Shown: positions 21,737 through 31,679, counted from the first letter of the stretch. The stretch: 45,892 bases of DNA from Candidatus Altimarinota bacterium (GCA_013368515.1 JABWCI010000011.1:1-45892), one strand, 5' to 3'. The notes: generated by a model not told the origin, from the sequence alone. Numbers and translations are program-made.

Positions 21737-22048
21737 TTAAATGTTATTAATTAAAAATGAAAATGAATTTATTTCTTTTTTTCTTTCTTCTGCTTCTTTT
21801 TTTCTCATTCATGCAATAACAGAAAAATTATTTTTTTGTATTTGGTCTAACTCTTTTAATTCAATATCTTTTATAAAAATAATAAGACTATTATAAATTC
21901 TATCTATACCATTTTCATCCAAAACATCTAAAGCCTGAATATAAAGACTTTTTTGATCTTCTGGTATTTGTAAATTAAAAATCATTAATTTTGTAAGTTT
22001 AACTTTTTCTTTTATTTTTTTTTGTTTTTTTAAATACTCAAAAATCAT
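21737..22048 (-). CDS. Small helical protein, first gene of an unknown operon
   Basis: A 103-residue, Lys/Glu-rich helical protein (MIFEYLKKQKKIKEKVKLTK). Residues 20-80 (LMIFNLQIPEDQKSLYIQAL, DENGIDRIYNSLIIFI) look like a compact helical domain. The region after the in-frame UGA at residue 81 is strongly charged (MRKKEAEERKKEI). No family is recognised. It is promoter-proximal to the 83-residue, 457-residue and 210-residue genes. Confidence 0.6.
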
Positions 22049-22400
22049 ATTTTTAAATTTAATAATTATTATTTATATATATAATAACATATATTTTTTT
22101 TAAAATCAAAAATGTTAATTTGTTTTATATATTTAAGTATTTATTTTATATTTTATATAATATATTATTATTATTAATGACCTATGTTAAAATGTTAAAA
22201 TGGCTTAAAATATAGATTTTTTTTAAAAAATATAATTTAATAATAATAATAATATAAATTAAATAACTTATTTAAGCCATTTTAACATTAATAAACATTT
22301 TTTTAACAATTAATAAAAAAAATTATTGACTTGTCTTTTTTATCATAAAAATTATATTTAATAAAATTATACATTTTAACATTAAAAAATTTAAAACAAT
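22049..22400. promoter_or_regulatory. Divergent promoter region with operator-like repeats
   Basis: This 352-nt gene-free stretch is almost pure A/T. On the minus strand TTGATT (22104-22109) and TATTAT (22081-22086) are 17 nt apart and should drive the operon that starts at 22048. On the plus strand TTGTCT (22331-22336) and TATATT (22353-22358) could drive ctpA. Four copies of TGTTAAAATG or its complement lie at 22185, 22193, 22278 and 22372, and two lie in a 19-bp inverted repeat. The layout suggests shared control of the unknown operon and ctpA. Confidence 0.5.
22191..22289. repeat. Perfect 19-bp inverted repeat with AT spacer
   Basis: Arm AATGTTAAAATGGCTTAAA at 22191-22209 and its exact complement at 22271-22289 are separated by 61 bases of pure A/T. 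Both arms contain the TGTTAAAATG motif. The spacer is too long for an efficient terminator, so two operator sites bridged by a looping regulator fit better. A cruciform is also possible. Confidence 0.6.
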
Positions 22401-23663
22401 ATGGAAAATAAAAATAAAAATAATTTTTGACTATTTTTTATAATCTTTTTAACAAGTTTTCTTTTGTGAGTAATTTTTTCTCTTCAAATAGACAAAATTC
22501 TCAATTCTAATATGTTAAAAAGTAATAATTTACCAAGTATATATTTAGATAGTAATACATTAAATTTAACAAAATATTGGTCAGTATATGATATAATAAA
22601 AAGAGAATATTTTGATAATAATACTATAAATAATAATGATTTATTGGAAAAGTCTATATATTGACTTGTAGAAGGATTATGAGATAGGCATTCTTCTTAT
22701 TTAAACAAGGAAGAAAATCAAAGCTTTAATGAGTCTCTTTCTTGAGATTTTGAATGAATTGGAGCAGTTGTAGAAGTTCATCCATTATGAGTTAATATTG
22801 ATAGAATTATAAAATGATCTCCAGCTAAAAACTATGATTTAAGAACATGAGATATTCTTATTTCTGCTAATTGAGAGAAACTGGAAGGCTTAAATTTATT
22901 TGAAGCTGTTGAAAAAATAAAATGACCTGCTTGAAGTAAAGTTGTTTTAGAAATATTAAGAGAATGAGAAGAAAGTATAATTGAAAAAGAAGTAGTAAGA
23001 GAAAAAATTAAAATACCTTCAGTTGATATAGAATTTCTAGATTGAGAAATAGCCTATATTTCATTAAATATGTTTTGAGATGATACTTCATCAGAGTTTA
23101 GAAAAGCATTAGATTCGGCTAGAGATACAAAATGATTAATTATTGACTTAAGAGATAATTGATGAGGATATCTTATAAGCGCAGTAGAAATACTTAGTGA
23201 ATTTATTGATAATTGAGAAAACATAGTTGTAACAAAATATAAAGATGAAAAGAATAATCAATATTATAAAAGTATAAATTCATGAGAAATATATAATTGA
23301 AAAATAGTTGTTCTTATTAATGAAAATAGTGCAAGTGCTTCTGAAATAACAGCATGAGCATTAAAAGATTATCAAAAAGCAATTATAGTATGAAAAAAAT
23401 CATATGGTAAATGATCTGTTCAAGAACCGTTTGATTTATGAGATTGAAGCATGCTTAAACTTACTGTTGCTAAATGGTTTACTCCAAAATGAATAAATAT
23501 AGATGATGAGTGAATTTTGCCAGATATAGAGATAGATTTTTTAGAAGAAGACTATATAAATAAATATGATAGACAAAAAGAAGAATCAAAAAAAATATTA
23601 AAATTATTTATAGAAAAAAAAGCACTTAATTTAACAATAGACACTTATAAAGAGTTAAAATAA
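22401..23663 (+). CDS. ctpA: C-terminal processing protease (CtpA/S41 family)
   Basis: A 420-residue protein with an N-terminal signal anchor (about residues 12-33), a PDZ-like domain (GAVVEVHPLGVNIDRI) and the S41 catalytic domain. The Ser-Lys dyad is visible: NENSASASEITAGAL carries the nucleophile near residue 311, and KKSYGKGSVQEPF contains the general base Lys. These enzymes cleave C-terminal tails of envelope proteins outside the inner membrane. It starts a plus-strand unit and shares its upstream region with the divergent unknown operon. A clear terminator follows at 23673-23703. Confidence 0.93.
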
Positions 23664-23672
23664 GATTTTAAC

Positions 23673-23703
23673 AAAAAAAGCTAAATAAAATTAGCTTTTT
23701 TTT
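23673..23703 (+). terminator. Intrinsic terminator of ctpA
   Basis: AAAGCTAA-ATAAA-TTAGCTTTTTTT hairpin ten bases after the ctpA stop codon. Confidence 0.85.
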
Positions 23704-23826
23704 GTTTATATTTATAATTAAGTTATTAGTAATTAATATTTTAATTATGAATTATAGATTTACATTGAAATTAATAATTTTTAAGTAAAATTAAATATTT
23801 TACTTTTACTTACTTAATTTAAAAAA

Positions 23827-25062
23827 ATGTTAGAAAAAAATGATAATATAATTTTTGATTTGATACAAAAAGAATCAAAAAGACAAGATGATGAAATAGA
23901 GTTAATAGCATCTGAAAATTATGTTTCTAGAGATGTTTTAGAAGCAAATTGAAGTATTTTAACAAATAAATATAGTGAATGATATCCATGAAAGAGATAT
24001 TATGCATGACAAGAATATATTGATCAAATAGAAAATCTTGCTATATCTAGAGCAAAAGAGCTTTTTTGAGCTGAATATATAAATGTACAACCACTTTCAT
24101 GAAGTCCAGCTAATTTAGCTGTTTATTTATGAGTGCTTAAACCAGGAGATAAAGTTTTATGATTAAGCCTTGATCAATGATGACATTTAAGTCATGGACA
24201 TCCATTAAATTTTTCAGGTATATTATATGAAATTATTCCATATACACTTGATAGACAAACAGAAATTATTGACATGGATGAAGTTGAGAGATTGGCATTA
24301 GAACATAAGCCTCAAATGATTTTAGCTTGATTTTCAGCATATCCTAGAAGTCTTGATTGGAAAAGGTTTAGAGAAATAGCTGACAAGGTTTGAGCTATTT
24401 TAATGGCGGATATAGCACATATTGCTTGACTTATTGCTTGATGAGTGTTAGAAAATCCAGTTCCTTATTGCGATATAGTAACTACAACTACACATAAAAC
24501 TTTAAGATGACCAAGAGGTGCAATTATAATGAGTAAAGAAAAATATGCTCCTCAAATTGCCAGAGCTGTTTTTCCATGAGTTCAATGATGACCACACGAA
24601 AATCTAATTGCAGCAAAAGCAGTTGCTTTTTGAGAAGCATTAAGACCAGAGTTTAAAGAATATGCAAAACAAGTTGTTAAAAATGCAAAAATTTTAGCAG
24701 CTGAGCTTATTAATTCTTGATTTAAGATTGTATCAGGCTGAACAGATAATCATCTTATACTTATAGATGTATTTTCTAGCTTTTGAGTTACTTGAAAAGA
24801 AGCTGAAAAATCATTAGAGCTAGTAGGGTTATCTACAAATAAAAATATGGTTCCATATGATACTAGAAAAGCTCTAGATCCATCTTGAATTAGAATTTGA
24901 ACTCCTGCTGCAACAACAAGATGAATGAAAGAAGAAGAAATGAAAATAATTGCTCGTATTTTTACTGAAGCTATTAAAAATAAGGATGATGAAAATAAAT
25001 TAAAAGAACTTAAAAAAGAAGTTTTAGAATTGTGTCATAGATTTCCAATTTATAAAGACTAA
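23827..25062 (+). CDS. glyA: Serine hydroxymethyltransferase
   Basis: A 411-residue PLP enzyme that converts serine and tetrahydrofolate to glycine and 5,10-methylene-THF. Its motifs give the clearest proof of the code: [26 protein letters not shown] matches the SHMT consensus only if TGA is Gly. The PLP Lys lies in [13 protein letters not shown] near residue 227. DIAHIAGLIAGG and NKNMVPYD are also intact. The length is normal. No Shine-Dalgarno sequence precedes the ATG at 23827, only an A-run. The enzyme supplies glycine, which this code charges onto a UGA-reading tRNA as well. Confidence 0.97.
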
Positions 25063-25084
25063 TTAATATTAGTCTTTATATTTT
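25051..25084 (+). terminator. Intrinsic terminator of glyA
   Basis: A perfect 13-bp stem TATAAAGACTAAT with its complement around a TAAT loop, then TTTT. The left arm includes the last two codons and the stop of glyA. Confidence 0.8.
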
Positions 25085-25169
25085 AGACAAATTTTTAAAT
25101 TATGTCAATTAAAAAAACTTGATTATTTAGAGAAAAAACATACATTATAGACAATTATTTTATAAATAT

Positions 25170-25757
25170 ATGTCAATGTATAAACACACTAGACAAGAGG
25201 CTGCAGATATGCTTTGAATTTCAACAAGAAGTATTGATAGATATGTAAAAGCATGAAAACTTAGAGCAAAAAAAGATTGAAAGGTTGTATATATAAACTC
25301 ATCAGATTTAGATAATCTTATTTCATGATGAATTGTAAATCAAGAAATAATAGTTGAAAAACCAATTTTAAATTCTCAATTTGAAAGAAAACCAATATAT
25401 ACAGAATCAAAAGAAATAGAAATTCATAACAATTTTAAAAATGCTTTAGATGAAGTATATGAAGATTTAAGAAGTGAAATAAAAGAAAAGGATACTATTA
25501 TTAGGGAGCTTTCTATAAGGGTATGAAGAGCAGAAGAGCTTGCTAAAAATTCAGTTTCACTTATCGATTTTAAAAAATCTCAATTTTTACTTGAGGAATC
25601 AAAAACTAATTTAAATCAAGCAATTGTTGATTTACAAGCTGAGAAAGAAAATATAACTACGGAACTAAAGTATCAAAAAACCAATAATCTTATATTACTT
25701 ATTTCTCTTATAGTTTTATTTGCAATTGCATGAACTATTTTTATAATAAAGATATAA
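25170..25757 (+). CDS. Membrane-anchored MerR/excisionase-like DNA-binding protein
   Basis: A 195-residue protein. Residues 1-45 form a helix-turn-helix of the MerR/excisionase kind (HTRQEAADMLGISTRSIDRY, then AGKLRAKKDGKVVYINSSDL with the winged beta-hairpin). A coiled coil follows at about residues 85-170 (EIKEKDTIIRELSIRVGRAE), and a single C-terminal membrane helix with a short tail at about residues 172-195 (LILLISLIVLFAIAGTIFII). It is therefore a tail-anchored DNA-binding protein that could tether a chromosomal site to the membrane or sense the envelope. No ligand domain is visible. The ATG at 25170 is the first in frame after a TAG at 25128. Confidence 0.8.
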
Positions 25758-25770
25758 AAATTTGTAAAAA

Positions 25771-25807
25771 TATAAAAAGTGTTTATTTTATAAACACTTT
25801 TTATATT
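25771..25807 (+). terminator. Intrinsic terminator before the tRNA gene
   Basis: AAAAAGTGTTTA-TTTTA-TAAACACTTTTTAT hairpin after the membrane-anchored HTH gene. It ends one base before the tRNA begins. Confidence 0.8.
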
Positions 25808-25808
25808 T

Positions 25809-25883
25809 GTCCTCATAGTTCAATGGATAGAATAAGCCCCTCCTAAGGGCTAGATACTGGTTCGATTCCAGTTGGGGATACCA
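25809..25883 (+). tRNA. tRNA-Arg (anticodon CCU)
   Basis: A complete 75-nt cloverleaf with encoded CCA. The acceptor stem GTCCTCA pairs with TGGGGAT using G-U pairs, the anticodon arm AGCCC-CTCCTAA-GGGCT holds anticodon CCT for AGG codons, and the T-arm has the usual GGTTCGATTCC. AGA and AGG are the dominant Arg codons here. It is squeezed between two hairpin terminators, so it either has its own promoter inside the preceding gene end or arises by read-through. Confidence 0.93.
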
Positions 25884-25892
25884 TAAAAAATT

Positions 25893-25922
25893 ATAAAAAC
25901 ACTCTTTTAAAGAGTGTTTTTA
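25893..25922. terminator. Bidirectional terminator between tRNA and mutL
   Basis: AAAAACACTCTTT-TA-AAAGAGTGTTTTT is nearly a perfect palindrome. It serves the plus-strand tRNA and overlaps the mutL stop codon on the minus strand. Confidence 0.85.
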
Positions 25923-27743
25923 TCTTTCATATTTATTTTTTAGTTCTTCTAAGTTTATATCAAAAACAACTGGTCTTCAATGAGGACAAGTTGAAGAGTA
26001 ATCTTCTACAGATTCATTTAATAACTTGTTCATTTCAAATAAGTTTAGTTTATTTCAAAATTTTATAGCAGACCTACAAGCAGTATATGCCCAGATCTTA
26101 TTTTTTACCTCACTTAGAGTTTTAGATTTATTAAAAGATTGTTCTCATATATCACCTAAAATTCAAGAGAAGATATCTTCTATATTTTCTTTTTTTATAA
26201 AATCAGGTATTCAATTAATTATTACTATATTTCATCACATTATTTCAAAATCAAATCACATTTCTAAAAAAGTGTCTATATTGTCTTGTAAAATAGAGGA
26301 TTCTTTTGGCATTAGATTGACACTTTCTCATATAAGTAATCATTGAGTTGTATTTTTTTTGTCTTGTTTGGCAAGCTTCTCATAAATTATTCTTTCTGCT
26401 AAAGCATGTTGATCCAAAAATTTTATTCAAGATTTTGTTTCAACTATTATATATGAATTGTGAGTTTGTCATATTATTTTTCAAAGCTTTGTATAATGAA
26501 GATCATTTGAAAAGTCCTCAAAATTATTTCAATCTATATTTGGCTTATCTAAAAGGACTTCTCTAGTGAAATTAATGGAATCAGTAATTATTTTTTGATT
26601 TGGATTTGGATTTGTATCTTTATAAGGTGAATATGATTTAAATTTTGTACCAGATCAAGTATAATAACTCTCTTTTCTATCAAAATTATCATTTTTTGTA
26701 TAATTTGAGTTATACAAAAAATTATTTTCCTCACTTTTTATTCAATTTAGTAGACTTACAGAGCTTAGTTTTTCTTCTATACTATGATATACAGCTCTAA
26801 AAATATTTTGTTCTCAAGCAAATCTTATTTCAAGTTTTCTTGGATGTACATTTACATCTATTTGAGTAGGATCAACTTTTATATTTAATATAAATGCTGG
26901 ATTATTAGAATGAGGAATAAATCTATTATATGCATCATTTATAGCTTTTGATACCATATATGATTTTATAGGTCTATTATTTACAAATAAGTTTTGCTTA
27001 TTTTTATTTATAAAACTTATTTTTGGATCAGAGATATATCCACTTATTTTTATTCATGCCATTTCAAAATCTAGTTCAAGTATATTTTTACTAAGTTCTT
27101 CTCAATATATACTGTAAATCCTTGTTTTAAGTGTTTCATTTTCTCAAAAATAAAATATTTTTTTTCAATCAGATATAAATTCAAATCATATTTTTGGATA
27201 TGATAATGCTGCTTCATAAAGGTAATTTAATATATGATTGTATTCTGTTTTATATGTTTTAAGATAATTTAATCTAGCAGGAGTATTATAAAATAATTCT
27301 CTTACTATTATCTTTGTTCCAGATTCTATAGGGTGAGTTTCTATATTGCTTTTTATAGAATCAATAATAGTTATCTTGCTTCAAAAAGTATCTTTTTTAT
27401 TCTTGCTATGTATTTCCATTTTTGAAACAGAGGATATTGATGCTATTGCTTCTCATCTAAATCAAAAAGTCATCACATTATATAAATCTTCTAAATTCTT
27501 TATTTTAGAAGTAGAGTGTTTTTCTCATATTATATTTAAATCCTGTTTTTCTATTCAATCTCAATCATCACTTATAATTATTTGACTTATTCATCAATTC
27601 TCTATTTCTATTTTTATTTTTTTTGCATTTGCATCTATAGAGTTTTCTACTAATTCTTTTATTACTGAAGCAGGCCTTTCTACTACTTCTCAAGCAGCAA
27701 TTTGATTTGCAAGATTTTTATCTAGGAGGATAATTTTACTCAC
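25920..27743 (-). CDS. mutL: DNA mismatch repair protein MutL
   Basis: A 607-residue protein with both halves of the endonuclease type. The N-terminal GHKL ATPase shows [26 protein letters not shown] and [14 protein letters not shown] within the first 110 residues. The C-terminal domain carries [14 protein letters not shown], the metal-binding endonuclease motif DQHA(x)2E(x)4E, plus TACRSAIK and CPHGRPVV, which complete the site. It should therefore nick DNA itself, as in bacteria without MutH. The start codon is probably GTG at 27743, because no in-frame ATG precedes the conserved [18 protein letters not shown]. MutS is not in this window. Confidence 0.94.
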
Positions 27744-27795
27744 TATATATTTGATTAGAAGATATTTATTTAAATTTATTATATTTAAAAATATA

Positions 27796-27824
27796 AAAAA
27801 ATCTAGCCTTTAGGCTAGATTTTA
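27796..27824 (-). terminator. Intrinsic terminator of the two small genes upstream of mutL
   Basis: AAAATCTAGCC-TTT-AGGCTAGATTTT followed by a T-tract on the minus strand, covering the stop codon at 27822. Confidence 0.8.
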
Positions 27825-28052
27825 GTTATCTTCTTTTTTTGATAAAAAATCTTTTGCATAATCTTTTACTTTATTTGGTATTGAAGCATATGCTGAAAAA
27901 ATACTTTTAATTTTAGTATATAATTCTAAAACCTCCATTACTGGTCAAAGTATTTTAATAACTCTTATTAAAATAATAATAAGCAATGTTCATATAATAG
28001 ATGAAAATACAATAAGTACTATGTAAAGTATTTCTAATATAGTAAGAGTCAT
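27822..28052 (-). CDS. Small single-pass membrane protein
   Basis: A 76-residue protein with one N-terminal transmembrane helix (LEILYIVLIVFSSIIGTLLI) and an amphipathic cytoplasmic tail ending KVKDYAKDFLSKKEDN. The layout resembles small DUF948/YtxH-like envelope proteins, but no conserved motif confirms this. It lies 15 nt after the thioredoxin-like gene and ends in a terminator. Confidence 0.6.
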
Positions 28053-28067
28053 AATTTTTAATTATTT

Positions 28068-28541
28068 CTAAATTTTTTCTATTTCACTATTTATATCTAG
28101 ATTTATTGATTTTACAAGTTTTAAAATATTTTCTCTTCATTCTATGACTTTTTTTACATCTTCGTTTTCAAACATAACTAAGCTAGGTATTTCTTTTATT
28201 TTATAGTCTTCTAGATTTATTCAACTTATGCTTGTTTTAGCTAATTTAAGTGTTGTATTTTGGTAAAAAGCTTTTGTAACCAATATTGGAAAAATTAAAA
28301 GTGATTCTTTGAAAAAATTAGAATTTTCATCTCAAAAAACTATAATTACTTTTTTATTAAATTCTTTTAACTCTCAAGTTTCTTTGTTTGTAAAAGTAGT
28401 TTTTTTAGATTTTTTTATTGATTCATTTAACTCTTCTAATGTTTTTATTGTAAACGAAGAGTTTCATAAAAGTTCAGCAGATTTAACAACTGCTTTGTTT
28501 TTTGTTTCAATAATTTTAGATTTTATTTTACTAAAGTCCAT
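28068..28541 (-). CDS. Thioredoxin-fold-like protein without an active-site CxxC
   Basis: A 157-residue protein whose C-terminal part, KKVIIVFGDENSN followed by EIPSLVMFENEDVKKVIEG, has the beta-strand and cis-Pro arrangement of the thioredoxin fold. No Cys pair is present at the active-site position (DENSNFF instead of CxxC), so it cannot be a classical thiol oxidoreductase. The N-terminus is a Lys-rich helix. The family call rests on pattern recognition only. It pairs with the small membrane protein gene downstream in one operon. Confidence 0.5.
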
Positions 28542-28635
28542 ATTTTTAAATTCAATATTAATAAATATATTTTATTGTATCATATGATTTTTTAAAAGTA
28601 AAATAATTGTAATTTTTAAAATAAAACTTGCTTTT

Positions 28636-28690
28636 TAAAAAATATTATATATGATATGCGAAATTTCCAAGGGGATTTTTATATTTTTTA
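28636..28690 (+). promoter_or_regulatory. rplS promoter and hairpin leader
   Basis: TTGCTT followed 16 nt later by TATGAT gives a promoter (about 28630-28657). Just after it, AAATTTCC-AA-GGGGATTT (about 28661-28678) forms a hairpin with two G-U pairs, followed by a T-rich run before the ATG at 28701. This looks like a leader attenuator, as known for many ribosomal protein genes, where the protein or its RNA partner controls read-through. No known L19 leader consensus is matched exactly. Confidence 0.4.
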
Positions 28691-28700
28691 AAACATTACA

Positions 28701-29054
28701 ATGACAAATTCAGCATTAGTAAAACAAATTCAATCTTCTTTTGTACAAGAAGGTAGACCAGAAATTAGAACTGGTATGGAAGTAGAAGTTTACCAATTAA
28801 TTAAAGAAGGTAATAAAGATAGAGTTCAAAGATTTAAAGGGTTAGTTATAAAAACAGCTGGTAAATCTGAACTTGAAAAAACAATAACAGTTAGAAGAAA
28901 AGTTTGAGCATTTGGAGTTGAAAAAGTATTTGCTATTCACTCTCCTTGAATTGAAAAAATAGAAGTATTAAGACAATTCAAAGTTAGAAAGAAATCTATT
29001 AAATTTATTAGAGATCTTACTGGTAAAGCTGCTAGACTTAAAGAAGTTAGATAA
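28701..29054 (+). CDS. rplS: 50S ribosomal protein L19
   Basis: A 117-residue protein of normal length for L19, a large-subunit protein at the 30S interface. The blocks FVQEGRPEIRTGMEVEVYQL, RVQRFKGLVI, TVRRKV-G-AFGVEKVFAIHSP, IEKIEVLRQFKVRKKSIKFI and DLTGKAARLKE match the family throughout. Two glycines are UGA, one being the Gly of the GVGVE-like segment. The others are GGT/GGA/GGG, as expected for a highly expressed gene. Its normal neighbours trmD and rimM are absent, and gatA follows instead. Confidence 0.97.
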
Positions 29055-29058
29055 TTTA

Positions 29059-29088
29059 ATAGTATACCTTAAGGTATACTATTTTTTT
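29059..29088 (+). terminator. Intrinsic terminator of rplS
   Basis: ATAGTATACC-TTAA-GGTATACTATTTTTTT, five bases after the stop codon. Confidence 0.85.
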
Positions 29089-29157
29089 GTATAAATATTT
29101 TAAAAAAATAAAAAAATAAATATAATGGACAAAATTAATTGTTAAAATGATATAATT

Positions 29158-30612
29158 ATGAGTTTTAAAGACCTAAGTCTAGAAGAATTGATTCTAAAAT
29201 TAAAAAATAAAGAAGTTAAAAAAGAAGAAGTTTTTTCTTATTTCATAGAAAGAATTAATAAATATGATAGTAAAATAAAATCATATAATTTTGTTAATGA
29301 AAATTGATTAAATAATATTGATTGAACATTATATGGAGTACCACTAGCAATTAAGGATATTTTTTGTGAAGTTTGAGTTCCAACAACCGCTTCTTCAAAA
29401 ATACTTCAATGATTTAAGCCTCCATTTAATGCTACAGTTATTGAAAATTTGGTAAATGCTTGAGCTAGTTCTCTTTGAAAAGTAGCAATGGATGAATTTG
29501 CGATGTGATCAACAACAGAATCTTCAGCATTTAAAAAACCAATAAATCCATGGTGAGTTAATAGAATACCATGATGATCAAGTTGATGATCTGCTGCTGC
29601 TGTTGCAGCTTGACTTGCTCCTGCTGCTCTTTGAACCGATACAGGATGAAGCATTAGACAACCCGCTAGTATGTGTAATATAGTTTGATTTAAGCCAAGT
29701 TATTGAAGAAATAGTAGATATTGAGTTATGGCTATGGCATCTAGTTTAGATTGTCCCTGAACACTTACTAAAACTGTAAAAGATTCAGCTATTTTGTATG
29801 AAGTTATGAATTGATATGATGTTAAAGAAAATACATCTCTTCCTGGTAAAGATTTGATAAATCCTGAGATATGGAATAAAAAAGATCTAAAATGATATAA
29901 AATTTGAGTTCCAAAAGAGTATTTTGAAGAATGATTAGATGAATGAGTTAGGAATAGAATTGAAGAGGCGATTATGAAATTGCAAGAACTTTGAGCAGAA
30001 ATTAAAGAAGTTAGCTTACCAATGACTAAATATGCTATTGCGACTTATTATATAATAATGCCTGCGGAAGTTTCTACAAATCTTTCTAGATATGATTGAC
30101 TTAGATTTGGTCATGTTTCAGATGAAAATTATGATTCTATGGATGAATTGTTTATAAATAATAGATCTGAATGATTTTGAGATGAAGCAAAAAGAAGAAT
30201 AATTCTTTGAAGTTATGTTTTGTCAGCTTGATTTTATGATGCATATTTTAAAAAAGCAACTCAAATAAGAACCCTTATTATAGAAGATTTTAAGAAGGCA
30301 TTTGAAGAAGTAGATGCAATTGTTAGTCCTGTTTCACCAAATGTAGCATGGAAGTCAGGAGAAAAAATAGATGACCCAGTTAAGATGTATTTGTCGGACG
30401 CTTATACTATCCCTGCAAGCCTTGCTTGACTTCCTGGTATAAGTGTTCCAGCTTGATTTGCAGAAAGCGAAGATAGTGAAAGGGAAATGCTACCAGTATG
30501 ACTTCATATATTAACACCAAGATTAACAGAAGAAAGACTTTTTGAAATTGCATATGTTTATGAACAAGCAACAAAATTTGCTCTAAAACAAGCTCCAGGA
30601 TTTGATGATTAA
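29158..30612 (+). CDS. gatA: Aspartyl/glutamyl-tRNA(Asn/Gln) amidotransferase subunit A
   Basis: A 484-residue amidase-signature enzyme that feeds ammonia to GatB for making Gln-tRNA(Gln) or Asn-tRNA(Asn). Visible: [10 protein letters not shown] with the catalytic Lys near residue 62, and PGGSSGGSAAAVAAGLAPAA followed by LGTDTGGSIRQPAS, which hold the cis-Ser and nucleophile Ser. Nearly all glycines of this signature are TGA, so it is unreadable under the standard code. GatB and GatC are not in the window. TATAAT at 29151-29156 lies only 1 nt before the ATG and is probably incidental, because another TATAAT at 29121 is better spaced. Confidence 0.96.
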
Positions 30613-30677
30613 AATATTTGCAAAAATGACTATTTATATGATAAAATATAAGTAGTTATTTTTTTATATAAAAATAT

Positions 30678-31664
30678 ATGGTAAAACCATTAATAAATAC
30701 TCCAAATATGCCTTGATTTGAAAACCCTGAAGAGGGAGAAAGAATAAGACAGGATAACATTGATTTTCAAAAAGAACAAGAAAATGCTACTCCAGAAAGA
30801 ACTTCAGATATGCAAAGAGAAATAAGAGAGTGATTATATTGAAGTAAAGAAGATTCTATAAATAAACTTGATTGAGATTCTCAATATTTTCCAAATCTAA
30901 AAACTTTATATGAGTCTTGACATATAGATAAAGATACTTTTATAAAAACAGCTGAAGCTTTAGATGAAGCTAAACCAGATGAAGAATTAGATGTATTTTT
31001 AAAAGTTGTAAATAAATTATCTGATTCAAGTGTTCGTGATTCATTGGTTAAATGACTTGAAAATAAAGAAGAAATTAATGAAAATAATTTTGAAAAAACA
31101 GAATTTTTTAAAGATAGCAAAGAGTTAGATATTGACTTAGATGCTTGAATAGGATGACTTGAATTAATGCTAGCTCGTAATTATATTTCTATCAATAATG
31201 TTGATGGTACACAAGATAAGACAAGAGATTTATCTAAATCTATGGATACTTCATTAAACGAAATCTTAAAAAATTCATCAAATGATTTTAAAAAACAAAA
31301 TTGACCACTTATTACTGAGATTAAAAGTGAAAAAAGTTTGAATAGAAAATATAGTTTATTAAAAGATTTATATAAAGAAGATTTAAAAAGAGATGCTATA
31401 TTATGAGGTAAAAAATCAAATGAAGAACATGCAATGAAACAAAAATCATTGGATTCAAAAAAAACTAATTTATCATTAAAATATCAAGAACTGCTTGCTC
31501 AAATTGAAAAAAATAAATGAAACTCAGAAGTTCTTAAAAAATTAGAGCCAAAGAAATCTAAAATAGAAGAAGAGGCAAGAAAATTGGATGCTGAGGTATT
31601 GATTTTGTCATGATGAAAAAATGATAAAAATCCAGAAAAAATTGAAAAAAGAGATGAAAATTAA
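30678..31664 (+). CDS. Soluble coiled-coil protein, unknown
   Basis: A 328-residue, highly charged protein with no signal peptide or membrane segment. A Pro-containing N-terminus (MVKPLINTPNMPGFENPEEG) leads to an acidic helical middle (about 85-160) and a long Lys/Glu coiled coil from about residue 205 to the end (SLDSKKTNLSLKYQELLAQI). No domain is recognised. It is probably a structural or scaffold protein. It follows gatA by 65 nt, and its last codons form the shared terminator palindrome, so its stop overlaps the comEC stop by four bases. Confidence 0.65.
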
Positions 31665-31679
31665 TTTTCATCTCTTTTT
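31645..31679. terminator. Bidirectional terminator embedded in two ORF ends
   Basis: AAAAAGAGATGAAAA-TTAA-TTTTCATCTCTTTTT, a perfect palindrome whose two arms code for Arg-Asp-Glu-Asn and stop on both strands. It ends both convergent transcripts. Confidence 0.88.

Noticed and set aside
22191-22289. Transcription terminator at the 19-bp inverted repeat
   Set aside because: A 61-nt spacer and no adjoining T-tract at a gene end make termination unlikely.
25102-25248. 48-aa ORF in front of the HTH gene
   Set aside because: It overlaps the HTH gene in another frame, has no features, and uses codons unlike the neighbours.
26026-26566. Two plus-strand ORFs of 106 and 72 aa
   Set aside because: Antisense to mutL, which carries intact motifs in the other strand.
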